From: Geminicoccaceae bacterium
Lineage (GTDB): Bacteria > Pseudomonadota > Alphaproteobacteria > Geminicoccales > Geminicoccaceae
Length of the DNA: 64,000 bases
Direction of reading: 5' to 3'
NCBI GenBank assembly: GCA_028279345.1
Contig: JANQNY010000082.1
Span: forward strand, 1-64,000
Shown: positions 44,615-52,565 of the stretch, in pieces
How the letters are laid out: each line of letters begins with the position of its first letter
How positions within the stretch are numbered: the first letter of the stretch is position 1
Notes under the pieces: generated by a model
Seen by the model: only the letters and a program-made list of their open reading frames with translations
What the model was told of the DNA's origin: nothing
The model's database searches: none
Made by a program: the position numbers and the translations under genes

Positions 44615-45166
44615 ATGGCGGTTTTGCGTGGCTCCTGCGGCAGGCGGCATCTCCTGGGCGCCGGTGCGTTCATGGCGGGCTTGGCGCTCTTGCCAGCGGC
44701 CGGTTGGTCCAGGGTCGATCAGCGAAGGCTCAAATTCCGCCACTTGCACACGGACGAGCGCCTGGACGTGGTCTACTTCGACCACGGACGCTACCAACCT
44801 TCGGCTCTACTAGCGGTTGATCGATTTATGCGGGATTGGCGGCAGGCGAGGGCCATGCGCATCGATCACCGTCTGCTCGACTTCCTTCACGACGTCCAAT
44901 TGCGGCTCGGCGGCTTCGCCGAAATCGAGGTGCTGTCCGGGTATCGCACGGCCGAAACCAACGCCATGCTGCGCCGCCGGTCGCGTGGCGTCGCCAAGCG
45001 CAGCCTCCATCTGGTCGGCAAGGCCGTGGATCTGAACTACACCGTCGCTCCGCTGCACACGGCCCGCGCGAACGCGATCGACTTGGCGAGCGGTGGTGTG
45101 GGCTATTATCCGCGGTCGAACTTCATCCATCTGGATACCGGCCCGGTTCGCGCCTGGGGCGGCTGA
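44615..45166 (+). CDS. YcbK-like DUF882 protein (peptidase M15-like), Tat-exported
   Basis: 183 residues. A twin-arginine signal (GSCGRRHLLGAGAFMAGLALLPAAG) precedes the M15_3 fold: RHLHTDERLDVVYF, VDRFMRDWRQ, EIEVLSGYRTAETNAMLRRRSRGVAKRSLHLVGKAVDL with the Zn-binding His/Asp and a late HLDTGPVRAWGG. These proteins are predicted murein peptidases or cell-wall modifiers. ATG 44615 follows GGTGAGGAC; a TTG at 44585 would lengthen it by ten residues. No clear operon partner; upstream 44459-44614 holds AT-rich promoter-like sequence near 44515-44545. Confidence 0.88.
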   Translation: MAVLRGSCGRRHLLGAGAFMAGLALLPAAGWSRVDQRRLKFRHLHTDERLDVVYFDHGRYQPSALLAVDRFMRDWRQARAMRIDHRLLDFLHDVQLRLGGFAEIEVLSGYRTAETNAMLRRRSRGVAKRSLHLVGKAVDLNYTVAPLHTARANAIDLASGGVGYYPRSNFIHLDTGPVRAWGG

Positions 45167-45236
45167 TATCGAACCCTCGTGGTGTCGCTGGCGTTGCGTG
45201 ATGCGCCGCGCATCGCGTGCGTCGAAACCGCCCGGC

Positions 45237-45252
45237 TGACATTCGACTGTCA
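45237..45252. promoter_or_regulatory. Inverted repeat TGACA-N6-TGTCA upstream of the DUF533 gene
   Basis: TGACA at 45237-45241 and TGTCA at 45248-45252 form a perfect five-base-arm inverted repeat, about 54 bases before the DUF533 start. The size fits a dimeric regulator site, but it is a single instance and no regulator is identified. Confidence 0.3.
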
Positions 45253-45305
45253 ACTCACCATGCTACCTCCACTCAATAACAGGGAAACAGGGAGGATATT
45301 GAGCG

Positions 45306-46106
45306 ATGGTGAATTCGGCGAATCTGATCGGCGAGCTTCTCGGCGGCTTGATGAACCCGCAAACGACACAACGCTTGCAGCACGCGCTTGGCAGCAGCGG
45401 TCTGGGTGCGTCTGGCAACCCGCTCTCCGGTATTTTGAACCAGCTCCAGGCCTCCGCGGGTCCGGCGCAAGCTGGCCAGCCGGCTGCCCCGGGCGGCGGG
45501 CTGATGAAGATGGCCATGCAGGCGTTGGGCGGGTTGCAGCGCAGCCCCGCTGCAGCAGGCGGCGCCGGTGCGCTCGCCGGCATGCTGCTCGGCGGTGGCA
45601 AGGGTGCTATGCGCGGCGGCGCTCTGGCTCTCCTCGGCAGCCTCGCGGCCTCGGCGCTGAGCCAGAGCGGCCGGCAGGCGCCACCGGCATCGCGCGCGCA
45701 GCTGCCCGGCAGCATGCGGGCGCTCGAGGTCGATCCGGCGGAGGATACCGCGCTCACCCAGCAGGCAGACCTCATCCTCGAGGCGATGGTCAACGCCGCC
45801 AAGGCCGATGGCCGCATCGACGAGCAGGAGCTGGAGCGCATCCAAGGCAAGATGGCCGAGGACGGCATCGACCAGGCGGAACTGGAGCAATTGCGCCGGC
45901 TCGTGCACGCGCCGATGGATCTCGACGGCTTGGCTGCCAAGGTGCAGGACCCGCAGACAGCGGCCGAGGTCTACGCCGCTTCCGCGCTCTCCATCACGAT
46001 CGATACCGACGCCGAGCGCGCGTATCTGCAGAACCTTGCCCAGCGCACCGGTCTCGATGACGCGACGGTCGCCCAGCTCCACCAGTTGCTGGGGGTGCGC
46101 GCCTGA
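45306..46106 (+). CDS. DUF533 / TerB-like inner-membrane-associated protein
   Basis: 266 residues. The N-terminal part is Gly/Ala/Gln-rich with a hydrophobic segment GALAGMLLGGGKGAMRGGALALLGSLAASAL. The C-terminal half matches DUF533/TerB-like helices: LILEAMVNAAKADGRIDEQELERIQGKMAEDGIDQAELEQLRRLVHAPMDLDGLAAKVQDPQTAAEVYAASALSITIDTDAERAYL, with the acidic Asp/Glu pattern proposed for metal binding in TerB. GGGAGG precedes the ATG. The role is unknown. A large hairpin repeat follows 24 bases after the stop. Confidence 0.85.
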   Translation: MVNSANLIGELLGGLMNPQTTQRLQHALGSSGLGASGNPLSGILNQLQASAGPAQAGQPAAPGGGLMKMAMQALGGLQRSPAAAGGAGALAGMLLGGGKGAMRGGALALLGSLAASALSQSGRQAPPASRAQLPGSMRALEVDPAEDTALTQQADLILEAMVNAAKADGRIDEQELERIQGKMAEDGIDQAELEQLRRLVHAPMDLDGLAAKVQDPQTAAEVYAASALSITIDTDAERAYLQNLAQRTGLDDATVAQLHQLLGVRA

Positions 46107-46129
46107 GATCCGTTCCGGCGTAGCCGGCG

Positions 46130-46200
46130 CCACCCACGCCCCCGCCCTTCCGCCCGCAAGCGTACGATGTCATCGGGCGGAAGGGCGGGGGCGTGGGTGG
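46130..46200. repeat. Large perfect hairpin repeat, copy 2
   Basis: A 27-base arm (46130-46156) is the exact reverse complement of 46174-46200 around a 17-base loop. Read on the minus strand, the loop is ATGACATCGTACGCTTG, 14 of 17 identical to copy 1. Compared with copy 1, stem positions change in pairs (CACAC/GTGTG to CACGC/GCGTG, and CCACC/GGTGG to CCGCC/GGCGG), so pairing is kept. It again lies between convergent gene ends. Confidence 0.9.
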
Positions 46201-46238
46201 TTACGGCCAGCAAGTCGCGGCTCTAAGCCCAACCCTGA

Positions 46239-47420
46239 TCAGAGATGCCGGTCGACAAAGCGGACGAGGCGCCTGAGCGCCTCGTCGAGCTTCTCGTGGC
46301 TCATGGCGAAGCAGAGGCGGATATGTGCCTCATTGCCCGGGCCGAACGTGTAGCCCGGGGCTGTGCCCACCTTCTCCTCGGCGAGCAGCCGTTCGCAGAA
46401 ACGGAGGCTGTCCGTAAGGCCCTTGATCTTGGGAAAGGCGTAGAAGGCACCGTCCGGCACGCGCAGCTCGATCTTGGGGTGCTGGCCTAGTCGGCGGCGG
46501 ACGATCTCGAAGCCTTCGCGGTAGCCCTCGCGCAGCTCGCGGACGATCGGCTCACCTGTCTCGCCCAAGGCAGCGATGCCGCCGAACTGGGTGAACGAGG
46601 GGGCGCCCGTGTTGAGCGCCATCGACCAGGTCGAGAGCTGGCCTTCGAAGCCTGCGGGGGCCACCAGCCAGCCGAGCCGCCAGCCTGTCATCGCCCAGGC
46701 CTTCGAGAAGCCGTTGATCGAGATCACCGGGTCGTCAGGTGCGGCCACCTCGAGGAAGGACGGCGCCACATCGCCGGTGAAGACGGTGCGGTGATAGACC
46801 TCGTCGGCGAAGACGACGACGCCGCGCTCACGGCAGAGGTCCATCAATCGGCGGACATCGGCGGGCGGCAGGATGAAGCCGGTCGGGTTGCAGGGCGAAT
46901 TGATGTAGAGCGCCTTGGTCCGACCTGGCTCGATGGCTTCTGCTACCTTGTTGATGTCCAGCGCCCAATGGCCTTCGTGCGCTTCTTGGCGAACGAAGCT
47001 GACCTGCACGCCCATCATCTCGAACACGCTCAGGATGTTGGGCCAGTGCGGCGTCACCACCACGGCGTGATCGCCGCGGTTCAAGACCATCTGCGCCGCG
47101 AAGGCGACGGCCAGCATCGTCGAGCCCGGCACGACCAGCCGGCCCTGATCGATCTCGACGCCGTAGAGCCGTTCCAGATACGTCTTGAGCGCCGCCAGCA
47201 GCTCGCGGCGGCCGCGCGGGATATTGTAGAAGGTCTCGCCGCGGTCGAGCGCCTCGATCGCGGCGCGGCGCAGCGGCTCGGGCGTCGGCGTGTCGCCCTC
47301 GCCTACCCAGAGCGGCAGCACCTCCGGATCGCCGAAGCCCTGGATGACGACCTTGCCGATCCCGCTCGGCTCGAGGTCGACGAACTCGGCGCGCAGCAGC
47401 GTCTCGGCGCTCGGCATCAT
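46239..47420 (-). CDS. Class I/II PLP-dependent aminotransferase
   Basis: 393 residues from tandem ATG at 47418-47420 (MMPSAETLLRAEF), after AAGGA. The fold I pattern is LPLWVGEGDTPTPEPLRRAAIEALDRGETFYNIPRGRRELLAAL, INSPCNPTGFILP, VVFADEVYHRTVF, the PLP Lys in INGFSKAWAMTGWRLGWLV and Arg in HIRLCFAMSHEKLDEALRR. It transaminates an amino acid (aspartate/aromatic-like); specificity unresolved. Divergent from the FAD reductase gene. The frame extends a further 19 codons upstream without family match. Confidence 0.92.
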   Translation of the reverse strand: MMPSAETLLRAEFVDLEPSGIGKVVIQGFGDPEVLPLWVGEGDTPTPEPLRRAAIEALDRGETFYNIPRGRRELLAALKTYLERLYGVEIDQGRLVVPGSTMLAVAFAAQMVLNRGDHAVVVTPHWPNILSVFEMMGVQVSFVRQEAHEGHWALDINKVAEAIEPGRTKALYINSPCNPTGFILPPADVRRLMDLCRERGVVVFADEVYHRTVFTGDVAPSFLEVAAPDDPVISINGFSKAWAMTGWRLGWLVAPAGFEGQLSTWSMALNTGAPSFTQFGGIAALGETGEPIVRELREGYREGFEIVRRRLGQHPKIELRVPDGAFYAFPKIKGLTDSLRFCERLLAEEKVGTAPGYTFGPGNEAHIRLCFAMSHEKLDEALRRLVRFVDRHL

Positions 47421-47528
47421 GGGATCCTTCGGATCGGGAGCATGGTCCTCGATCGGTATTGGCCGGGCCCGTGTCAAGGCTGTGGATATGGCCTATGGGA
47501 GAGCCAGCAGTAGCGTTGAGGTGTGCGC

Positions 47529-48770
47529 ATGGCCGAACCCGCCAGCGGTCCCATCGTCATCGTCGGTGCCGGCCAAGCCGGGATGCAGCTCGCCATGAGC
47601 CTGCGGCAGCTCGGCTCCGAGGCGCCGGTGACCCTCATCGGCGAGGAAGCCTTCCCGCCCTACGAGCGGCCGCCGCTCTCGAAGGCGTTTCTCGCCGGCG
47701 AGCTGCCGCGCGAGCGGCTGTTCTTCCGAAGCCCCGAGGCCTATGCCGAGCGCGGCATCGAGCTCAAGCTCGGCACCCGCGCGGTGGCGCTCGACCGCAA
47801 CGGTCGGACGGTGCAACTCGCCGATGGTGGCGTGCTGCCATACGGCAACTGCGTGCTCGCCACCGGCGGCCGCGCGCGTGCGCTGCCCCTGCCGGGCGCC
47901 GAGCTAGAGGGCGTGGTGAGTTTGCGCAGCATCGACGACGCCGACACCCTGCGTGCACGCGTCGAGCCGGGCGGCGGCGTCGCCGTCATCGGTGGCGGCT
48001 ATATCGGCATGGAGATCGCCGCGAGCCTCACCAAGCTCGGCGCGCGCGTCACCGTGATCGAGGCACTGCCGCGCGTCTTGAGCCGCGGCATCGCGCCGCT
48101 CGTCGCGGATCACATGGCGAGCCGCCACCGGACCTCGGGCGTGACGCTTCGGACCGGCACCGGCGTCGCGGGCTTCGAAGGCGACGCACATGTGCGCGCC
48201 GTGCGCCTTGTCGACGGCAGCGCGGTGGAGGCGACGCTGGTCGTCGTCGGCGTGGGGGCGGCGATGAACGACGAGCTGGCGGCCGCCGCCGGCCTCGCCA
48301 CCGACGGCGGCGTGATCACGGACGCGGGCGGGCGCACGGCCGATCCGCACATCTTCGCCATCGGCGATGTGAGCGTCCAGGACCACGGGTTTCTTGGACG
48401 CCGCGTCCGGCTGGAATCGGTGCAAAACGCGGTCGACCAAGCGAAGGCCGTCGCCAAGACGCTCGCGACCGGCGAGATGACGGCGATGGCCGAGGTGCCG
48501 TGGTTCTGGACTCATCAGTTCGACATGATGGTCCAAATGGTTGGCGTGGCGGGCGACGAGCTCGACTGGGTCGTCCGCGGCGACCCCGACGCCAACGCTT
48601 TTGCTGCCTACGGCCTCGCCAACGACGTCATCACCGCGGTGCAGGCGGTCAACAGCGGCACCGACTACGCCCTAGGCCGCCGCCTCGTCCGCGGACGCGT
48701 GCAGCTTGCGCCCGCACGCCTCGCCGATCCGGCGACGGACCTCAAGTCCTTGGCGCCACGGAGGGGGTAG
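47529..48770 (+). CDS. FAD-dependent ferredoxin/rubredoxin reductase-like oxidoreductase
   Basis: 413 residues. FAD GxGxxG is IVIVGAGQAGMQLAMSLRQLG at the N-terminus, NAD(P) GxGxxG is VAVIGGGYIGMEIAASLTKLGARVTVIEA in the middle, and the second FAD motif is HIFAIGDVSVQDHG. FPPYERPPLSKAFLAGE is typical of ferredoxin-NAD reductases of Rieske oxygenase and P450 systems. ATG 47529 follows TTGAGG by seven bases. The next gene, a Crp-type regulator, begins directly after its stop, so they form one operon. Confidence 0.92.
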   Translation: MAEPASGPIVIVGAGQAGMQLAMSLRQLGSEAPVTLIGEEAFPPYERPPLSKAFLAGELPRERLFFRSPEAYAERGIELKLGTRAVALDRNGRTVQLADGGVLPYGNCVLATGGRARALPLPGAELEGVVSLRSIDDADTLRARVEPGGGVAVIGGGYIGMEIAASLTKLGARVTVIEALPRVLSRGIAPLVADHMASRHRTSGVTLRTGTGVAGFEGDAHVRAVRLVDGSAVEATLVVVGVGAAMNDELAAAAGLATDGGVITDAGGRTADPHIFAIGDVSVQDHGFLGRRVRLESVQNAVDQAKAVAKTLATGEMTAMAEVPWFWTHQFDMMVQMVGVAGDELDWVVRGDPDANAFAAYGLANDVITAVQAVNSGTDYALGRRLVRGRVQLAPARLADPATDLKSLAPRRG

Positions 48771-49433
48771 GTGGCTGACGATGCGAAGCGGAAGGCGCAG
48801 GGACTGGCTGCCGTTCCTGCGGCGATCGTCTCGCTTCTCGACGTTGAGGGGCGTCCCTTCAGAGCGCCGGTGGGGACCATCGTCTTTCGGCCGGGGGAGG
48901 TCTGCGCCGGCTACATCCTGGTCCAGTCGGGGCAAATCCGTGTGGCCCTGACGGGGGCGACCGGCCGCGAGGCGACGCTCTATCGAGTGGGGCCAGGCGA
49001 GCTGTGCGTGCAGACCTTTCAATGCCTCGTCGGCGGCGAGCGCTATACGGCCTCAGGCACGGTCGAGCGGGAGGTGGAAGGACGCATGCTCAGCCAGGCG
49101 GCTTTCGAGCGGCAACTGGCTCGCAGCGAGCCCTTTCGTCGTTTTCTGATGGAGCAGGTGGCGCAGCGCTTCGCGAGCCTAACCCAAGCCGTCGAACTCA
49201 CGGCGTTTACGCCCCTGCCTGCACGGCTCGCGGCAGCCTTGCTCCGGCACGCCGAGGACGAAACGGTGGCACTCACCCACGCCGCCCTTGCGGCCGAGAT
49301 TGGCAGCGCGCGCGAGGCAGTTAGCCGCCACCTCGAACACTTCGCCAGGGATGGCCTTGTTGCGCTTGAGCGCAACCGCGTTCGTCTCTTGTCCGTTGCC
49401 CGTCTGAGGCGAACCGCCGAAGGCACCGGGTAA
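48771..49433 (+). CDS. Crp/Fnr-family transcriptional regulator
   Basis: 220 residues, GTG start immediately after the reductase stop. Effector domain: TIVFRPGEVCAGYILVQSGQIRVALTGATGREATLYRVGPGELCVQTFQCLVGGERYTASGTVERE, with Cys residues near positions 44, 84 and 89. Those residues could sense redox state; no N-terminal Fnr Cys cluster. HTH: LAAEIGSAREAVSRHLEHFARDGLVALERNRVRL, with a normal recognition helix. Directly followed by a DUF2892 membrane protein, an arrangement seen with sulfide- or NO-responsive regulators, so a thiol-based sensor is inferred. Confidence 0.9.
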   Translation: MADDAKRKAQGLAAVPAAIVSLLDVEGRPFRAPVGTIVFRPGEVCAGYILVQSGQIRVALTGATGREATLYRVGPGELCVQTFQCLVGGERYTASGTVEREVEGRMLSQAAFERQLARSEPFRRFLMEQVAQRFASLTQAVELTAFTPLPARLAAALLRHAEDETVALTHAALAAEIGSAREAVSRHLEHFARDGLVALERNRVRLLSVARLRRTAEGTG

Positions 49434-49506
49434 CATAGTCACCGACAGGCGTGTCGGATCCCGCGATCCTTTGCCCATCGAGGGAACCGCAACGGAAGGT
49501 AAGGGC

Positions 49507-49704
49507 ATGTTCCGGACCAATGTCGGCAGCGTCGATCGCATCCTGCGCGTCGTCGTCGGCCTCGCGCTGATCGCCATCGTCTTCGTCGGCCCGCAGACGC
49601 CATGGGGCTGGATCGGTCTCATTCCACTCGCGACCGGTCTTTTCCGCATGTGCCCGGCCTACAGGCTCTTGGGCTTGAACACCTGCGGTACGAAGGCGGT
49701 GTAG
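49507..49704 (+). CDS. DUF2892 (YgaP transmembrane domain-like) protein
   Basis: 65 residues from ATG 49507 (MFRTNVGSVDRILRVVVGLALIAIVFVG), with AAGGTAAGGG upstream. Two membrane helices separated by a short PQTPWGW turn and a C-terminal FRMCPAYRLLGLNTCG matching the rhodanese-associated membrane domain of YgaP. These stand-alone proteins often accompany Crp/Fnr-type or ArsR-type sulfur regulators. Role in sulfur handling is inferred from the family and context. Confidence 0.88.
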   Translation: MFRTNVGSVDRILRVVVGLALIAIVFVGPQTPWGWIGLIPLATGLFRMCPAYRLLGLNTCGTKAV

Positions 49705-49711
49705 CCCAACG

Positions 49712-49918
49712 GTGACGGAGACCCGCGCGAGCCACCTCTTGGACAAGGCGGTTCACAGGGTCGTGGTCGGCCCCTTCATGTCGATCGCGGGGCGCGTCGC
49801 CGACGCCGCCGTAGTTCAGGAGCCCGAGAACTGCGATTTCAAGATCCTCAGCCTCAAGGGCAATCTGTCGTCCGAGCGCTGGGCGACGCTGCACGCCGAT
49901 CCGAACTGGCGGGGCTAG
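49712..49918 (+). CDS. Small open reading frame of unknown function
   Basis: 68 residues from a GTG eight bases past the DUF2892 stop (TETRASHLLDKAVHRVVVGPFMSIAGRVADAAVV...). The composition is not the Arg/Pro-rich kind typical of antisense shadows, and the C-terminal part (CDFKILSLKGNLSSERWATLHADPNW) looks protein-like. I recognise no family. No clear ribosome-binding site. It could be a real short gene or the remnant of a longer one. Confidence 0.35.
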   Translation: MTETRASHLLDKAVHRVVVGPFMSIAGRVADAAVVQEPENCDFKILSLKGNLSSERWATLHADPNWRG

Positions 49919-49956
49919 GCCGGTCGGACGAGGGCGCCTTCACGGACGTCCATCTC

Positions 49957-51078
49957 CTAGTAGGCAAACAGCCTTCGAAGCTCGTCAGCGTCGTTGCCGT
50001 GGTGCATGAGGCCCAGCATCAGGAGCAGCCGGGCCTTGCTGCCCATCAGGTCGCCCGCGAGGATGGCACCGGCGTCTACGAGGGTCTTGCCACCGCCCTG
50101 ATCGCCGTAGATCGGCTCGACGGCGCCATAGTAGACGCGGCTCGAGATCACCACCGGTACGTCTTTGCCGAGTGCGTACTGGATCGCCTCGTACATCTTG
50201 GCGTCGACATTGCCGGCGCCGACGCCGTCGACGACGAGGCCCGCCGCACCCGTATCGATGGCGTGACGCACGAAGCGGCCGTCGGCACCGGCATAGTCCG
50301 AGATGAAGGGCACGTCCGGCAACTCGGTCGGTAAGGGCTCTGGAAGCGGCACCCGCACTCGGCGCACCCGGTCGTTGAAGCGCTGCACCTTGCCGCCGTA
50401 GACATACCCTAGATAGCCCTTCTCGCCCGACGTGAAGGCCTGCACGTTGGTGGTTTGCATCTTGCGCGCATCACGGGCCGAGTTGACGTAGCGGTTGAGC
50501 GTCACGGTCACGCCCCAGTCGTGGGCTTGGGGCGAGAGGACCTGGGTCACGGCATCGAGGAGGTTGCCGGGGCCGTCGGGGCTCACGCTGGAAGCAGCGT
50601 TCAGCGCACCGGTGAAGACCACCGGCTTGTCCGTCTGGAGGGTCACGTCGAGGAAATAGGCGCCCTCGGCCATCGTGTCGGTGCCGTGGGTGATGACGGC
50701 ACCTTGGATGTCATCCTGCACCAGAACCCGATCGACGGCAGCGCTGAGGCGCGCCCATTGCTCGGGCGTCATCTGTGAGGAATCGATGTCGCTGACATCG
50801 AGAACGCCGATGTTTGCAAGCTTGCCCAGGTCGGGAGCAGCGTCGACGAGGTCCTTCCCCGACAGCGCCGGGATCGCGCCGCCTGTCTTCGGGTCGATCC
50901 GTTCGGCGATGGTGCCACCGGTCGCGATAATCGCGACCGAGGGCAGGCTCGGATCCTTGGTGGCGAAGTCGAGCTGCTGATCACGTTGCTGTGCTGCACT
51001 GACGCCCAACGGCAGAATGCTCATCGCCAATAAGAAGGCCCACCCAAATCGCCCTTCGGCCATCCCCAGCGTCCGCAC
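49957..51078 (-). CDS. Type II (periplasmic) L-asparaginase/glutaminase
   Basis: 373 residues from GTG 51076-51078, preceded by GAGGAGGT at five bases; ATG 51063 is the alternative. Signal peptide FGWAFLLAMSILPLGVSAAQQ. Catalytic Thr of VAIIATGGTIAERID, the second Thr/Asp/Lys group in VITHGTDTMAEGAYFL, and VVFTGALNAASSVSPDGPGNLLDA. The C-terminal GAILAGDLMGSKARLLLMLGL is typical. It releases ammonia from asparagine in the periplasm, so it may serve in nitrogen scavenging. Confidence 0.93.
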   Translation of the reverse strand: MRTLGMAEGRFGWAFLLAMSILPLGVSAAQQRDQQLDFATKDPSLPSVAIIATGGTIAERIDPKTGGAIPALSGKDLVDAAPDLGKLANIGVLDVSDIDSSQMTPEQWARLSAAVDRVLVQDDIQGAVITHGTDTMAEGAYFLDVTLQTDKPVVFTGALNAASSVSPDGPGNLLDAVTQVLSPQAHDWGVTVTLNRYVNSARDARKMQTTNVQAFTSGEKGYLGYVYGGKVQRFNDRVRRVRVPLPEPLPTELPDVPFISDYAGADGRFVRHAIDTGAAGLVVDGVGAGNVDAKMYEAIQYALGKDVPVVISSRVYYGAVEPIYGDQGGGKTLVDAGAILAGDLMGSKARLLLMLGLMHHGNDADELRRLFAY

Positions 51079-51186
51079 GTCACCTCCTCGCCGACGACAA
51101 GCCATAAAACAGGCACTCGAGACGACGAGGGCGGACCGCCAGCGTCGTCTGCTTCTAGCAAGGGTGCTGCAGGCTGCTGACGACTC

Positions 51187-51606
51187 TTAATAGGTGAGCC
51201 GCGGCTCCAGGCCCTTGGCCTGATCGACCCAGCCGGCACAGTCGCCAGCATTCGGCAACGCCTGCACAATCGATTTGGCGCCGTTGGATTCCTTGAGCTT
51301 GGCGTGCAGGTTCTCAGGCCTGCGCGTGGCCAGCTCTTTGACCGTGTCGATCCCGGCATGCTCGAGCAGGTCGCCCCACTTGGTCCCGATCCCGCGCACG
51401 CGCATTAAATCGGCACGGTTGGCGAGCTTGAGCACCGTCTCCGCAGCGACGCCGGTCTTCTGGGCCAGTGCGGTGCGATCGGCGCGACCGGCAGCGGCCG
51501 TCAAGAAAGCTGGCGTCGTCCCGCAGCCCGCGTCGCGCAGGGCCTTCGCTTCACTGCCGGCAATACCCCGGATCTCTTCGATCGGATAATCGAGTTCCGC
51601 CATCAT
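51187..51606 (-). CDS. DUF4332 helix-hairpin-helix protein
   Basis: 139 residues from tandem ATG at 51604-51606, after GGGGAGGAACG. The two helix-hairpin-helix-like units are YPIEEIRGIAGSEAKALRDAGCGTTPAFLTAAAGRADRTALAQKTGVAAETVLKLANRADLMRVRGIGTKWGDLLEHAGIDTVKELATRRPENL. This is the DUF4332 pattern, related to DNA-polymerase or ribosomal-protein-type HhH folds and possibly nucleic-acid binding. No partner is evident; it sits between radC and the asparaginase, all on the minus strand. Confidence 0.85.
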   Translation of the reverse strand: MMAELDYPIEEIRGIAGSEAKALRDAGCGTTPAFLTAAAGRADRTALAQKTGVAAETVLKLANRADLMRVRGIGTKWGDLLEHAGIDTVKELATRRPENLHAKLKESNGAKSIVQALPNAGDCAGWVDQAKGLEPRLTY

Positions 51607-51661
51607 CGTTCCTCCCCAAATAATCGAATTGGGGGGATCAATGACGTGGCGCGCCACCCTG

Positions 51662-52498
51662 TCAATGGGGGCCTAGATGGCCGAGCGTGCGCAAGCTCTT
51701 CACACCCCGGGCGGCGACGATGATGTGGTCGTGCAGCGTCACGCCGAGCACCGCGAGCGCGGCGCGCACCTGCTTGGTGGTCTCGATGTCGCTCGCCGAC
51801 GGCGTCGGGTCGCCGGAGGGGTGGTTGTGCGCGAGGATCAGGGCAGACGCCTGCAGCTCGAGGGAGCGCCGCGCCACCTCGCGCGGGTAGAGCGGCGTGT
51901 GGTCGACGGTGCCGCGGTGCATGGTCTCGTCGCGAATGAGGTTGTTCTTGCGGTCGAGGAACAACAGCCGCAGCGTCTCGACGCGCTCATAGCGCATGTC
52001 GACGCCGAGATAGGCCACGAGCGCCTTCCAAGACCCGATGTTGATGGGCTCGTCGAGCGGCTCGCGTAGCACGCGGCGTAGCGTTGCCTGCGTCGCCTTC
52101 AGCATGGAAACGGCGGTCTCACTGACACCTTCGACCGTGCGAAGCTGGAAGGTTGTGGCACTCAGCGCCGCACCGAGGGAGCCAAAACGGTCGACCAGCC
52201 GTTCGGCGACGGCGCGCGCCTCATCCTGCGCACCGGAGAGAAACAGCAGCACCTCGAGCATGTCCGTGTCGTCGAGGTCGCTGCCGGCATCGCCGGTGAG
52301 CCGGGCCAGAAGGTGGTTCGCGCCGACCATGGAGAACGCGCGGTCGGGTGCGAAACCGTTGATGCGCTCCTCGGCGAAGCCGGCATCGTCCATGCCACGC
52401 GATGGCCAGGAGCCTGCGGGCGCTTGCGCCGCAGCCGCCACGGCAGCATCCGCATCGACGATGGCACGAATGACGGCTCGACTAGCAGTGCGCGGCAT
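51662..52498 (-). CDS. radC: RadC-family JAB/MPN domain protein
   Basis: 278 residues, GGAGG before ATG 52496-52498. UPF0758 layout: helix-hairpin-helix-like part (DTDMLEVLLFLSGAQDEARAVAERLVDRFGSLGAALSATTFQLRTVEGVSETAVSMLKA) then the JAMM metal site ALILAHNHPSGDPTPSASDIETTKQVRAAL with His-x-His and the distal Asp. Historically linked to DNA repair, but direct function is disputed. The N-terminal 70 residues are longer than usual. Upstream lies a perfect palindrome at 52518-52530. Confidence 0.92.
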   Translation of the reverse strand: MPRTASRAVIRAIVDADAAVAAAAQAPAGSWPSRGMDDAGFAEERINGFAPDRAFSMVGANHLLARLTGDAGSDLDDTDMLEVLLFLSGAQDEARAVAERLVDRFGSLGAALSATTFQLRTVEGVSETAVSMLKATQATLRRVLREPLDEPINIGSWKALVAYLGVDMRYERVETLRLLFLDRKNNLIRDETMHRGTVDHTPLYPREVARRSLELQASALILAHNHPSGDPTPSASDIETTKQVRAALAVLGVTLHDHIIVAARGVKSLRTLGHLGPH

Positions 52499-52517
52499 GG
52501 CGTTCCTCCAGGATCAA

Positions 52518-52530
52518 CAACTAATAGTTG
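52518..52530. promoter_or_regulatory. 13-base palindrome upstream of radC
   Basis: CAACTAATAGTTG is a perfect palindrome around its centre base, 20 bases before the radC start, and extends to a partly symmetric ATCAA...TTGAT. It lies in a short AT-rich stretch (52530-52590), where the radC promoter must be. It is not the alphaproteobacterial LexA box pattern GTTC-N7-GTTC. Confidence 0.4.
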
Positions 52531-52565
52531 ATAAAGATCCATGAAGGCAAGATTTACATTTTTAG

